Below, piece by piece: positions 18,553-28,715 of a stretch of 29,919 nt of DNA (the stretch's first letter is position 1; each line of letters starts with the position of its first letter). Below the pieces are notes generated by a model. It was not told the DNA's origin, made no database searches, and saw only the letters and a program-made list of their open reading frames with translations. Both the position numbers and the translations under genes were made by a program. The stretch lies in assembly GCA_013115135.1 (NCBI GenBank), contig JABANP010000596.1, positions 1 through 29,919 on the forward strand. The letters are read 5' to 3'. The DNA is from Perkinsus olseni (lineage: Eukaryota; Perkinsozoa; Perkinsida; Perkinsidae).

Positions 18553-20927
18553 GGAAGGATTGGAATTGTAGCCCGCTACTGGTGAGTTGAGGGAAAACGT
18601 TCGAGCAAGAATGAGGAGAATGCCGGGACTTGCCGCTTTTTAGAAAGATTACTACGGCTTTTTGAAGAGAACAGCGGCCTGCCAGGAGTTATCGTTGACA
18701 AATTGGAAGAAGATCGACTTGAGGTGGGCGAAGCAGACAAGAATCTGTTGAAGCGTCAGCCAGTACTGTAGGAGTTATCGAGTGATGATGCTCACGCGAG
18801 GATCGCATTTCTGCAGAGTACGCTAACGCGCTTTGCGGAGGAGCGTTCGCTCTCTCTGTTCGGCAAGGGAGAATTGGAGAGGAAAGATTTGAAGCGGCAG
18901 AAGTCTTGGTTGCAGGAGCAATTGCAACTTGCTGAAAATTCTAGAAAGTGAGACATTGGGGGAAATGTTGGAGGGCGGGTACGCTTCCGGGAGTATTTTA
19001 GAGGTTCAACTGTTGATCATTCTCGAGTCGATCGGTGAAACGCTCATTTGTTGCCAAATTTTCCTCTTCGGGCCCCCGAGAAATTGGATTATTTTCTGAC
19101 TTTGCCAGTTTAATAGTTCATGGTCAATCAAGGTGTTTTCCTCGCTCAATAGCTCGGTTGTGACTTATGTCGGTTTAGCACTGAGCCCTCCTACTGAGGG
19201 GAAGGGAAGCGTTTGCGGCGTGCATGATGCTATGACATAAGGCCATATCATCATAGGTCCGACAAGCAGTGCCGGGAAGCGCACGAAAAGGTTATGGCTG
19301 AACATATCCGATATCTCGAAAGTCATCAAAATGACCTCTTTCAAAGGCTTTGAATCAAAGCCTTCGTGCCTTCGTGAAGCAGAACGAAAAACTACACGGA
19401 GACGTTTCTGGGGTAACAAAAAGAAGGAATCCAATCTCAGTAATTCCAGAATTGCCTTATCGGGTGGACAAACTCTTTCATGAGACGTTAGCCTGTTGCT
19501 CAGTTTTAGCTCAGTCTGGCTGGTTGTGATCGTCTTTAAGTGTTGGTTATTTCAGCATCGTAAGAATGCCTACAATCTATATTCCCGCACTCGCGATTTG
19601 GGGCTGGCTCTTCGATCGTCTCGGGCAGAGTTGGCCAACGGGAACCAGGACGTCCAAGCAGCTCACAACAGTAGTACGGCCGCTTCAGAAGCACCAGTTT
19701 GAAGGAGCTCTCCTCATCCCTAGCTTTCCGACCATCTCAAGTAGAGGCCTCTTAGACAATCGCGCTCGGCTGCATCTTTCTTGCTCTCCGAACGCAATAC
19801 AATTGCCTCGAGTATGCGCTTCGCTTGCGAGACTTCTAGTTTTGGCCGTAATTGCGAATTATCGGCGTTTGCAGTTGGTCGACTGTACTTTTTCAGTTGC
19901 GGCTAGGCGAGAGGGTTTGAGGGAAAAGATCGTCAAAGCCGAAGAAGCCATCATTCAGTTGGAGAGGTAACCGAGAAAGTGTTGAGAGAGTCTTTTCGAA
20001 AAGTATGTCGACCACGCCAGGTTATGCCAGCAGGATTTGGAGGATATCCTCAGAGACCGCCGACCACATCTAGCCATCATACAGGTACGTCTGAGGCCAT
20101 TTGTCTCTCATCTGTCGGTGGAAAGTTGGTAAACTGCAGGCTGGCCGTAGCCCCGAGTCACGTCCATCGCCTAGACCAGCAAGCTCGCGAGGGAGCACAG
20201 TTCCGCCACTACAGCCCATTAAGCTCAACAGCAATCCCGAACTCCCCCGGAAGAGTGAGAATTATCGTTATTAAAGCCAGCTGCAGTGCTCGATTCCATT
20301 CTCTCCTTTCAGAGTAGCGATGGTGGGACAGCTGAGGCAAGCTTCTCCGCGATGGCGCCCTCTCGCTCTGATTCTCGCTACGCATCGGTGAGAAGATAAT
20401 AGTCTGAGGTCTCCTATTTCCTACAGTACACTCACAGGAGCAGCGGATCCTTCACAGTGAATCTGCTACGCTACCCGAATGGCATGCATGCATCAGTTGT
20501 ACCAGAATGTTACTGCCCGGAGTAGCTTTACTTCGATGTTGAGTTTTTGTGGTGAAACGGGCGGCGGTTGCTGACCGCCTTTGGGCTCTCACAGTTACTA
20601 GCCACTGCAAGGGGAGAACCCGGGCCCGCCCGATGTTCTCGGGACTGCTTTGCTAGTAACTGGCTCGCAAATCTCCCATTCTGTTTTGGTGAATCTGAAG
20701 TTCAGGAACGTGAAAGGGAGAAGAGAGCGGCAGGTTTGTGTGAGTCTCTAATCCAGTATCTGAACGAAAGGAGTCGCCGTCAAAGTTTTGCTGATCAGCC
20801 GACCGTAGTCTTGTACGAAGCGACAAATCTGATGATGGAAGTCCCTACTATTGAGGAGTCCTTGCTGATAATTTCTTCCGTATTAGATCTGCCAACAACT
20901 AACGAGCAAGAACTTGAAGATCTTTAA
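18464..20927 (+). pseudogene. Possible decayed coiled-coil gene
   Basis: A series of plus-strand segments with strong heptad character: 18464-18547 (KVEAVLAEEIRSLHEHL), about 18587-18951 (FLERLLRLFEENSG and KGELERKDLKRQKSWL), about 19880-19968 (EGLREKIVKAEEAIIQLER) and 20568-20927 (EREREKRAAGLCESLIQYLN). The second segment is open except for one in-frame TAG at 18769-18771. The pieces lie in different frames and I cannot find introns that join them, so a broken gene is more likely than a working one. No family recognised. Between segments (about 18960-19880 and 19980-20560) I see nothing else. Confidence 0.35.
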
Positions 20928-21258
20928 GTAGCAGAGGTTGTTGGTTTGATGGTTGTGGCAATTCGGCTATGAAAGGTGGTCTGGCAAATCTGTAGCGGGG
21001 AGCACCACACAAGCGTTATAAGGAACTGATCGAGTGGTGTGAAAGAGCAAGCACGGGAAGTTTGTGATATGTACCAAAGGCGCCCTATCGAGTTGGAGAT
21101 GTGACGGCGGCATTAGGAGTTGGTGGGATCCCTTCCGGTAGGCCTCTGTTACTCATTATGCGCCGATCGTCTTGTGCATGCGTGCATAGCTGATTCCCCT
21201 CGAGAGACTAAGCTAAGAAAGTAGAAGACTTTATACTCCTTCTCGCCTTGCGTTGACT
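20928..21258. other. No recognisable feature
   Basis: No frame, repeat or RNA signature that I can support. Confidence 0.4.
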
Positions 21259-21564
21259 ATGAGCAACAACGGAGAAGCAACAGCCTCTCTCACGGGAATG
21301 CTGCAGGTAGGAGATGTCTTCCGTGTTATTGGTGGCTCATGACAGTCTTTCTCTCAGCTTTTCGAGAGGCAAGAAGGTCGCCAGCATCGGCTCGATTTGC
21401 CCACCATTCTGGTCGAAAGTGAAGCCAGGCTAGCTTTGTTAGCCGAGCCACAGGAAGGGATGTCGCGCGCGCCCGAGACGACAGAGCCGCCACGTCTCGA
21501 GGACACGACGCACTGGCCGTCTCCAGTTGTGTGGAAGCGGACTTTCGGGTGTCGATGCGAATAG
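21259..21564 (+). CDS. Small two-exon hypothetical protein
   Basis: An ATG at 21259 opens 16 codons (MSNNGEATASLTGMLQ). A good 51-nt GT-AG intron follows (21307-21357; GTAGGA donor, pyrimidine tract, CTCTCAG acceptor), then a phase-0 exon of 68 codons ending in TAG at 21562. Total 84 residues, mostly acidic and hydrophilic. No family recognised. Downstream, another good donor (GTAAGA at 21601) and a frame rich in hydrophobic residues (SPILLVVDPEQP) suggest the true gene may be longer and the present reading shifted. Confidence 0.4.
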
Positions 21565-22214
21565 CATGCTTCTTGATGACAGGCGATAGGGCTCAATCAG
21601 TAAGATTGCCTCTATACTTTGTCTGCATACTTTCTCTCTTGGTTCAGCTAATCTCTGAGTGGAGTCCCTTCCAAGAGAGATCTTCCGCGAGCTCTCTCCG
21701 ATACTGCTGGTGGTTGATCCAGAACAGCCTATGGGTATATCGCAGTTCCCTGTTTACAAGTTGGTGAGTCGACGAGATGCACTCCTGACAACAGGACACT
21801 CGACTGTGACTTTTGTGTTAGCCGCTCGAGTGACCGTGGGGATGTTATTTGCCAGAGCTTCCAGTTTGGTTGCGCACATGCCGCGATTTGGTCCGCGATG
21901 AATAACATCGCGTTTCGCTGTGTTGATGTTCTCTCTGTGTTTGCTTGTCAATCATGGTTCATGTGGAGTGGCTCTCAGCACGTCACATTCTTGCCTGTGC
22001 GGTTTCTTTTGGGCGCGCGGTAAGTGGTTCAGAGGATATGCGTGAAACTGCAGGGGACGCGCGCTGGTGTTGGATAGGAATCTTCTCAGTGAGCCGCCCG
22101 CCGCGTTGTTGTCCGAGCTCTCACAGGTGTGTGGGTTAGCCTCGTTCCCCAGGCTCTTTTCTCGGATCATTTACGGAGCGTTATCGCTGATGTGTTGCAG
22201 CTTTTGGTTCCATC
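21565..22214 (+). promoter_or_regulatory. Upstream region of ADP/ATP translocase copy 1
   Basis: Contains a candidate 5'-UTR acceptor, TTGCAG, 14 bp before the ATG. This could be an intron end or a trans-splice site. No other gene is secure here. Confidence 0.35.
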
Positions 22215-23154
22215 ATGGCCTCCAACAAGCAATCCGCGGAGCTCTCGTTCGTGAACAAGTATCCCATCCTGGTAGATTGGGCCGCTGGTGGTACGGCTGC
22301 TGGTATTTCTAAGACCCTTGTTGCCCCCATTGAGCGTGTGAAGATGCTCCTACAGACTCAGGACTCCAACCCCGACATTCAGTCGGGCAAGGTCGCTCGT
22401 TACACCGGTATTGGCAATTGTTTCAGCCGAGTTGCCAGCGAGCAAGGGCTTCTGGACACTCTGGCGTGGTAACATGGCCAACGTTATCCGTTACTTCCCC
22501 ACACAAGCCTTCAACTTCGCCTTCAAGGACACCTTCAAGCGGATGTTCCCCAAGTACAACCCCAAGACCGAGTTCTGGCCGTTCTTCGCCACCAACCTTG
22601 CCTCTGGCGGTATGGCCGGCGCCGCATCGCTGTGTATCGTCTATCCTCTCGACTTCGCTCGTACCCGTCTCGCCGCTGATGTAGGCAAAGGTGCCGACAG
22701 GGAGTTCACCGGCCTTTGGAACTGCCTCTCCAAGACTGCTAGCCGCACTGGCTTCGGATCTCTCTATCAAGGCTTCGGTGTCTCTGTTCAAGGAATCATC
22801 GTCTACCGTGGCGCCTACTTCGGGTTGTACGACTCTGCCAAGGGTGCTCTTTTCGAAGATGAGAAGAAGGCCAACATAATTTTCAAGTGGATGGTTGCCC
22901 AGACTGTCACTGCGGCTTCCGGTGTGGTTTCCTATCCCTTCGATACAGTCCGTAGACGCATGATGATGATGGCTGGCCGTAAGGGAGGCGACGCTATACA
23001 GTATACCGGTACCATGGACTGCTGGAGGAAGGTATACCAACAAGAGGGTGTTAACGGCTTCTTCAAGGGCGCCTTCTCTAACGTTCTCCGTGGTGCTGGT
23101 GCTGCCCTGGTGTTGGTCATGTACGATGAAGTCAAGAAGGTTATTTATGCCTAA
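22215..23154 (+). pseudogene. ADP/ATP translocase, copy 1, with a single-base frameshift
   Basis: A mitochondrial carrier family protein with three repeats and the nucleotide-translocase signature RRRMMM. The ATG at 22215 opens [17 protein letters not shown], almost identical to copy 2. The frame breaks at 22446-22448: copy 1 has GGG where copy 2 has GG, within the codons for SEQGFWTLW. The first frame then ends after 85 residues; the second carries the other 230 or so without any stop, ending KKVIYA. Either this is a very recent pseudogene, a sequencing or assembly error in a G run, or the shift is corrected on expression. Copy 2 is 3' to 3' with it, 836 bp away. Confidence 0.93.
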
Positions 23155-23990
23155 GTCTGTAGCCATCTTTTTTCGACAAATCGCCGCTCAAGTTCAGTGA
23201 AGATTTCGTCGTAATTGAAGACGCTTCGCGGCGATGGCAACGTGAATGTGAGTGAATAGCCAGTTCTGTTGTGTTGGCAGTGAGGAGTGATCTGATGGAT
23301 GAAACCGCCCACCACGAATGTCACGGAGTGTCAAGTTGACACTGTCAACAGCTCGAGTTCATATACATCCGAAGTTGGCTCGATTCGTTTCGCTTCCAGG
23401 GCTTCCGGGAAATGTATGGATATTAGAAGTCACGCTAGTAACTACAGCTTGACAGCTTAGGGAGGAGCGAGCTGCACATCGATGTGATAAACGAAAAAAT
23501 ACTTCACCTTTGTCAGGACGTCAAGCAACAGAGGCACTTGCAAGTACCTCGTCAATCATCCTCGACACGAAACCCGTTGCACCGGGTTGAGAAAAAATAA
23601 CCGTCGGGCTCTCGAGGAGATGTAACAGCAGAAGGTGAGCAAGCATCGCCTTTGGATTCATCCTGTGTTATCATAGTTACTAAGCGGGGCATGAATCGAG
23701 AAAATCTCACCAATTCGATATGGTGTTCATACTGCGAAGATACTTCGATGATAAGTCTGAATGTTGGCGACGATGAGGGCGGACGAATTCCTCGTACGCT
23801 ATGGGATCCCTCGGTCGGATCCAAAAGGATACTTTGGTAACACAACTGAGAATAAGCATGAAATGCTGACACATTGTACCATCTGCGTTCGTAATAATAA
23901 AGCCATAAATACACGGCATCCTACCAGTATCTTCGAAAAGAAGGATTGACGAGTGATTGACACGCGTAGCAAAAAATCAACGGCAGACTT
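23155..23990. other. Convergent region between the two translocase copies
   Basis: Holds the two 3' ends. Several short frames on both strands (for example 23552-23914), none with protein-like features. No repeat noticed. Confidence 0.45.
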
Positions 23991-24929
23991 CTAACCGTAG
24001 ATGATCTTCTTGACTTCGTCGTAGAGCACCAGTACGAGAGCAGCGCCAGCACCACGGAGAACGTTAGAGAAGGCACCCTTGAAGAAGCCATTGACACCCT
24101 CTTGTTGGTATACCTTCTTCCAGCAGTCCAACGTGCCAGAATACTGTATAGCGTCGCCACCCTTACGGCCAGCCATCATCATCATTCGTCTACGGACTGT
24201 ATCGAAGGGATAGGAAATCACACCAGAAGCCGCAGTGACTGTCTGAGCAACCACGAACTTGAGGATGATATTGGCGTTCTTCTCATCGGCAAAAATAACG
24301 CTCTTGACTGAGTCGTACAACCCAAAGTAAGCCCCGCGGTAGACGATGATTCCTTGAACGGACACACCGAAACCTTGATAGAGGGAAAAATATCCAGTTC
24401 GGCTAGCAGTCTTGGAGAGGCAATTCCAAAGGCCGGTGAACTCCCTGTCGGCTCCTTTGCCTACATCAGCGGCCAGACGGGTACGAGCAAAGTCGAGAGG
24501 GTAGACGATACACAGCGATGCGGCGCCAGCCATACCGCCCGAAGCGACGTTCGCCCCGAAAAAGTGCCAGAATTGGGTCTTGGGGTCGTACTTGGGGAAC
24601 ATCCGTTTGAAGGTGTCCTTGAAGGCGAAGTTGAAGGCCTGTGTGGGGAAGTATCGGATAACATTGGCCATGTTACCACGCCAGAGTGTCCAGAAGCCTT
24701 GCTCGCTGGCAACTCGGCTGAAACAATTGCCAATACCGGTGTAACGAGCGACCTTACCAGACTGAATGTCGGGGTTGGAGTCTTGAGTCTGTAGAAGCAT
24801 CTTCACACGCTCAATGGGGGCAACAAGGGTCTTAGAAATACCAGCAGCCGTACCACCAGCGGCCCAATCTACCAGGATGGGATACTTGTTCACGAACGAG
24901 AGCTCCGCGGATTGCTTGTCGGCAGACAT
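23991..24929 (-). CDS. ADP/ATP translocase (mitochondrial adenine nucleotide carrier), copy 2
   Basis: A single uninterrupted exon for 312 residues, a normal length for the family. It has three tandem carrier repeats, each with a Px[DE]xx[KR] motif (PIERVK near residue 40, PLDFAR near 150, PFDTVR near 245), and the diagnostic RRRMMM. It exchanges matrix ATP for cytosolic ADP across the inner mitochondrial membrane. The ATG at 24929 starts [17 protein letters not shown], aligned with copy 1. A CTCAG acceptor-like site lies about 25 bp upstream, so the 5' end may be spliced. Confidence 0.97.
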   Translation of the reverse strand: MSADKQSAELSFVNKYPILVDWAAGGTAAGISKTLVAPIERVKMLLQTQDSNPDIQSGKVARYTGIGNCFSRVASEQGFWTLWRGNMANVIRYFPTQAFNFAFKDTFKRMFPKYDPKTQFWHFFGANVASGGMAGAASLCIVYPLDFARTRLAADVGKGADREFTGLWNCLSKTASRTGYFSLYQGFGVSVQGIIVYRGAYFGLYDSVKSVIFADEKNANIILKFVVAQTVTAASGVISYPFDTVRRRMMMMAGRKGGDAIQYSGTLDCWKKVYQQEGVNGFFKGAFSNVLRGAGAALVLVLYDEVKKIIYG

Positions 24930-25213
24930 TGAAGAAAAAAGATGTAATCGAAGCTGAGCACAAGTAACGTGGTGGGGTTGCTGTCGGTGAACATCTCTTA
25001 TGCAGCCCCGAAGGGAAATGAGCCCCAGCGGCCCTTCGCAACGCCCGCAACGCTTAAGGGTGAAGCTCTCGGACGGTCGAATTGTAGAGTCTGTGCCCTA
25101 GCCTATGGCTGCATTGACGTCTACATTCCACCTTTCTTCGGAGTCCGTGAGCTCACGTGCTGGGTCTTGATGTAGCTCGCAGTATTTGAGGCGAGCGCCA
25201 ACCACATGCGCTC

Positions 25214-25265
25214 GCGTACGTCCATCACGGGCCGTGATGGACGTACGCGGCCGTGATTCACGGCC
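25214..25265. repeat. Two adjacent perfect palindromes
   Basis: GCGTACGTCCATCACG-GGC and its exact complement (25214-25248; 16-bp stem, 3-nt loop) abut GGCCGTGA-T-TCACGGCC (25249-25265; 8-bp stem, 1-nt loop). They lie about 285 bp upstream of the translocase copy 2 start codon. The rest of 24930-25340 has no gene. Confidence 0.95.
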
Positions 25266-25339
25266 CACGTTTTCTATTGAGTGGCCACCGACGTGGTAAG
25301 TCAGGGTCGCTTTAAGTGGAGATTAAACAACAAGTAATG

Positions 25340-25660
25340 TTAGGTGGTTCTCGTCAGTACACGTGCGTCCTGCGAGAACGGTGGCCATGATATTAAGATG
25401 AAGAAGGAGTGCTTGGCTAAAGGTGTAGACTCGGGACCCATACTAGGCGACTTTCGGATTCCTTTTTTGATACACCAAGCGACTGACTTTCCAGCGGCAC
25501 CCACAACGGGCTTTCTACTGGTTGTATTCGCTTGTTTGCGGCCATCGAGATGCCCGCTCGTGAAATCGAGCTCGAGTCTTTTGAAGCGTTCTTGGCTCAT
25601 TGCCGCTGTACTCTCAGCGTCCGTCAAAATATCGTGTACCACTGTCGTGTCCGAACCCAA
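25340..25660 (-). CDS. Hypothetical ORF
   Basis: An open frame of about 106 codons with a possible ATG at MSQERFKRLELDF. The upstream part (VVHDILTDAESTAAM) looks helical and protein-like, so this may be an exon. No domain recognised. Confidence 0.28.
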   Translation of the reverse strand: MGSDTTVVHDILTDAESTAAMSQERFKRLELDFTSGHLDGRKQANTTSRKPVVGAAGKSVAWCIKKGIRKSPSMGPESTPLAKHSFFILISWPPFSQDARVLTRTT

Positions 25661-25936
25661 GTCGGTCAGCGGTGTCCGTCTTCAAGACGGCGTCTTGTCT
25701 CTCCGGTTTATCTAGGATTACGTAGACAACTGATGAATCGACACATAAGAGCTGGATAAACACTCAGAGCCGCCCGAAGAAAGAAAGTAGATGATAGAAG
25801 TTTCTGGGCGAAGTGTTGGAACATCATGAGAATAGTGATAATAACTGATACATGAAGCAGCATGAACCATCAGCTCGAGCCATTATTGGAGCCATCGTCC
25901 TCATCAGCATTGACATGGTGAGAACGAGGTCTGCGT

Positions 25937-26860
25937 TCAAGCGACGCGATGAAGCGTTTGTTTTTCTCCGTAACCTATCACTATCAACTGCTGGTCATCG
26001 TTCATCGGACATGTAGTGATCGCCACTCTCTCTAGTTTGAAACAACCGGGTATGAAGGTAGCTTCGGTCAATGCCACCAAGCCGTCCTCGAGCGTGGTTC
26101 CAAAGTTCCATCCTTTAGTATTGGAGGTGAACATAGCACGTTGGCGTCCACCAACCCCAGTTGTTATAGACAGTATGGTCAGATCACCAAGATAGGTGCC
26201 GTCCTTTAAACCATCTAATGATAGTTCATTAGACACGCCGGCATATCGAGCTGAGGCATGGCAGCGTGAGCTCCTCCCCGTGGCAATGACGAGGCTGCTC
26301 CATAACCACCTTGAGTTCCTTGGTAGGTGAGAATCACGGGCGAGCCGAGCTCCTTATAACCCCCGCACTTCTTCGCGATGGCATTAAAATAGAGGACCAA
26401 TTGGGGGTTGTCTCGCGTGGAATTCCGCGTTGCGCATAGCAAGGTTCTATGCACCTCGGCGCTGTTGTCCAGATTCCGGGTCTGTAACTCAGTTGTGATG
26501 TCAGCGGTCAAGTAGTAGCACTTCGCGAGCCCCAGCATCCCCATTTCCCTCCTGTTGGAGAAGGTGGGGCGCAGCTCGTAAAAAGAACGCTCAACTTTCT
26601 CTCTCCTGTAACTCGTTTTCGAAGAAAAACTTCGCGTTGGCCGCGTAGGAAGTGTAAGCGATCACCACACTAGCTTTGGTCTTCGCCAGCTCGGCTGGAA
26701 TGGAGCTCGACTTGTACGTTCCGGGCGGCACGTCAACTGGAGAATGCAAGATTCCGCGTTTACGCCCTCCGGGCCGTTTAGTTGCAGAACCAAACGAAGT
26801 GGCGAAGAGTATTTTGACTGATAGGAAGCACCCAATACTGATATGATGTCGGAAAAACAT
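25937..26860 (-). CDS. Probable secreted protein, multi-exon, unknown family
   Basis: The ATG at 26860 opens a hydrophobic leader (ISIGCFLSVKILFATSFGSA), then SPVDVPPGTYKSSSIP and SYAANAKFFFENELQ. A second segment (from about 26560) carries LAKCYYLTADITTELQTR, NPQLVLYFNAIAKKCGGY and ILTYQGTQ. A 59-nt intron with phase 1 (GTGGTT donor, GCCTCAG acceptor) joins it to the third: ARYAGVSNELSLDGLKDGTY, then LTILSITTGVGGRQ, ending TLHRVA at 25937. The join between the first and second segments (near 26600) is not resolved: the frame shifts by one and no convincing intron appears, so a frameshift is possible. Several Cys residues and the leader fit an extracellular protein. No family recognised. Confidence 0.55.
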
Positions 26861-27526
26861 TACAGGATGAGCAGGAAACTGTACGAAAGTGGCAATCCAT
26901 GGCGATGAGCTGCCTCGTCCGGATTGGTGATCAGTTAAAAAGTGCTGAGTTCGTCATTGAGCTCAATCGAGCAGCAGTGGTTACGATCCCCGAAAGGGGA
27001 CGAGTCACTGATGGCCAAAGGGTCAGGACGAGCGAAATCTCACTATTCTTGGCTCGCGCGGTGTTCTCGTCGCACGCCTTCCTCTCTCGATGTGGTTCAT
27101 AGATTTCATTATATTCTAGACCGTGTTCATCAGCCATTACTACACGATTCCCAGACCTACTTAGTCAAACCCCAAAGCAATTTTTTCAGCACGCGAGGCG
27201 CATCCGGAATCGACCCCCCACCAAGCCTGGGGACTCTACTAGAGTCACTCTAGCCATGAGTGGCGGGAGAGGCGGTAGAACGAAGTCAGAGTACCTCCCG
27301 CCGCACTGTGAGATGTTGCTCCGAAAAGATGTTGAAGCGATTACTAATAGTACATAGTAATTTACTATGCAACTTTGTATACGGTGCTACAATCACGCTC
27401 AACCATTGTACCCTGGTTGCTCTGCTACAGAAAACATGCACGTATGCAGACGATTGTGAGTTTTCTCGTATTTCTTGGTGACTTTGTTGAGCTCAACTAA
27501 ATTGGTCTTTCATGAAATTAAGTAGC
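26861..27526. other. No supported gene
   Basis: Overlapping short frames only. It contains one perfect hairpin, CTAGAGT-C-ACTCTAG at 27239-27253. Confidence 0.4.
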
Positions 27527-27755
27527 TCTGGGGTTATACTAATTTGGTCTGGGCTTCATTAAATTGCTTTGGGGTTATACTAATTTAGTCTGGGCTTCAT
27601 TAAATTGCTCTGGGGTTATACTAATTTGGTCTGGGCTTTATTAAATTGCTCTGGGGTTATACTAATTTGGTCTGGGCTTTATTAAATTGCTCTGGGGTTA
27701 TACTAATTTGGTCTGGGCTTCATTAAATTGCTCTAGGGTTTCACTAATTTTCTCT
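27527..27755. repeat. 41-bp satellite, five units plus a degenerate sixth
   Basis: The unit starts ctctggggttatactaattt and ends cattaaattg. Starts are at 27527, 27568, 27609, 27650, 27691 and 27732; the last is diverged. AT-rich and non-coding. A hairpin GGTTGAT-AACTG-ATCAACC (27784-27802) follows. Confidence 0.95.
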
Positions 27756-27865
27756 TGAAATGGTGTAGTTGTAATCGATCACTGGTTGATAACTGATCAA
27801 CCTGGTCTAAGGAGGTTTACCACGTACCATCTATGTAGGAAGAAGAATGACGGTAGGCATTCGCT

Positions 27866-28252
27866 GTGTATAGCGCGTACGTGAAACCGTCAGATTTCTA
27901 CCGCCGGGCCACGGTGGTTCTTCCTCTCGACCTACCAGAGCTGTTCCACTCCGACTCTTCGGCATACGCTGCTGGGTTGGTTAACGACCACTATCTGTCT
28001 TCTCATCGCAACGTGGCATCGATCTTTGCGTTACATGGCAGGGAGCACTGCCCCCGGGACACTTATAATCGCATTGAAGATGGTTTCCTTCAAGCAGGTC
28101 GACGCAGCGTCCTCGTTCATCAGGAGAAGGTCGCAGTCCATGACCACACATCGTCCGGATTCTGCTGTCTAAGGGTGAGGCTTCGCCGTCGGGGTCCGCG
28201 TATTAGCAGGCTTAGCATCCAAATCTCGACCTTGATTATCCTAGTAACATGA
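27866..28252 (+). CDS. Hypothetical ORF
   Basis: An open frame of 128 codons without an ATG near its start (it would begin at GTG), so an exon at best. Part of it reads protein-like (ATVVLPLDLPELFHSDS). No domain recognised. Confidence 0.25.
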   Translation: MYSAYVKPSDFYRRATVVLPLDLPELFHSDSSAYAAGLVNDHYLSSHRNVASIFALHGREHCPRDTYNRIEDGFLQAGRRSVLVHQEKVAVHDHTSSGFCCLRVRLRRRGPRISRLSIQISTLIILVT

Positions 28253-28415
28253 ATATTAAGATCTTGATTTCTCTGTTGGAACGATGAAAGTTCGAACGTT
28301 GGCTACGCGATTAGGACAAGTCCAGAATGAAGGCAAAATGTTGGGACGGAGGCTTGAACCTCCGCGTGAAACGTGTGTGTGAGTTTATAGTCCAACGCCT
28401 ACGATTCCGGCTTAG

Positions 28416-28670
28416 TTAGACTCTTGCCGATGTGCTCAGTTGGAGACACTCTGTAGCATTGACATCCAGTGCAGTCAGACAGATCGTCAAGAAGCTCTCC
28501 TCAGGGGTACATTCAACCAGAGTGGCTTTCTTTCCTCCTGGCAAGATCCGCTTACACATCCGAGGGGCTGTGCCTACTACCGTCACACAAGCCTCGCCCC
28601 GGTGTGCCACGATAAGCATCATCTCCAGGACTCGAAAAGTCCGCCAATCAAGTTGTTTTCCCCCATTCAG
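28416..28670 (-). CDS. Hypothetical ORF
   Basis: An open frame with an ATG at 28622 (MMLIVAHRGEACVTVVG, then ILPGGKKATLVECTPEESF); codons continue open upstream to about 28670, so it may be the 3' exon of a spliced gene. Alternating hydrophobic residues suggest a beta-rich fold. No family recognised. Confidence 0.33.
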   Translation of the reverse strand: MNGGKQLDWRTFRVLEMMLIVAHRGEACVTVVGTAPRMCKRILPGGKKATLVECTPEESFLTICLTALDVNATECLQLSTSARV

Positions 28671-28715
28671 TTAGCTTCAGTTGGCCTGAAACGTGCTCAC
28701 TGGCTTGTTCGCTGA

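Noticed and set aside
22423..23166. 247-codon open frame on minus
   Set aside because: Antisense to translocase copy 1; a similar shadow lies opposite copy 2 at 24354-24794.
28340..28421. Type II tRNA-like sequence on minus
   Set aside because: The length (82 nt), a GCC/GGC D-stem and a GGTTCAAGCCTCC box look right, but the T-loop would be six bases, and the anticodon and acceptor stems do not pair.
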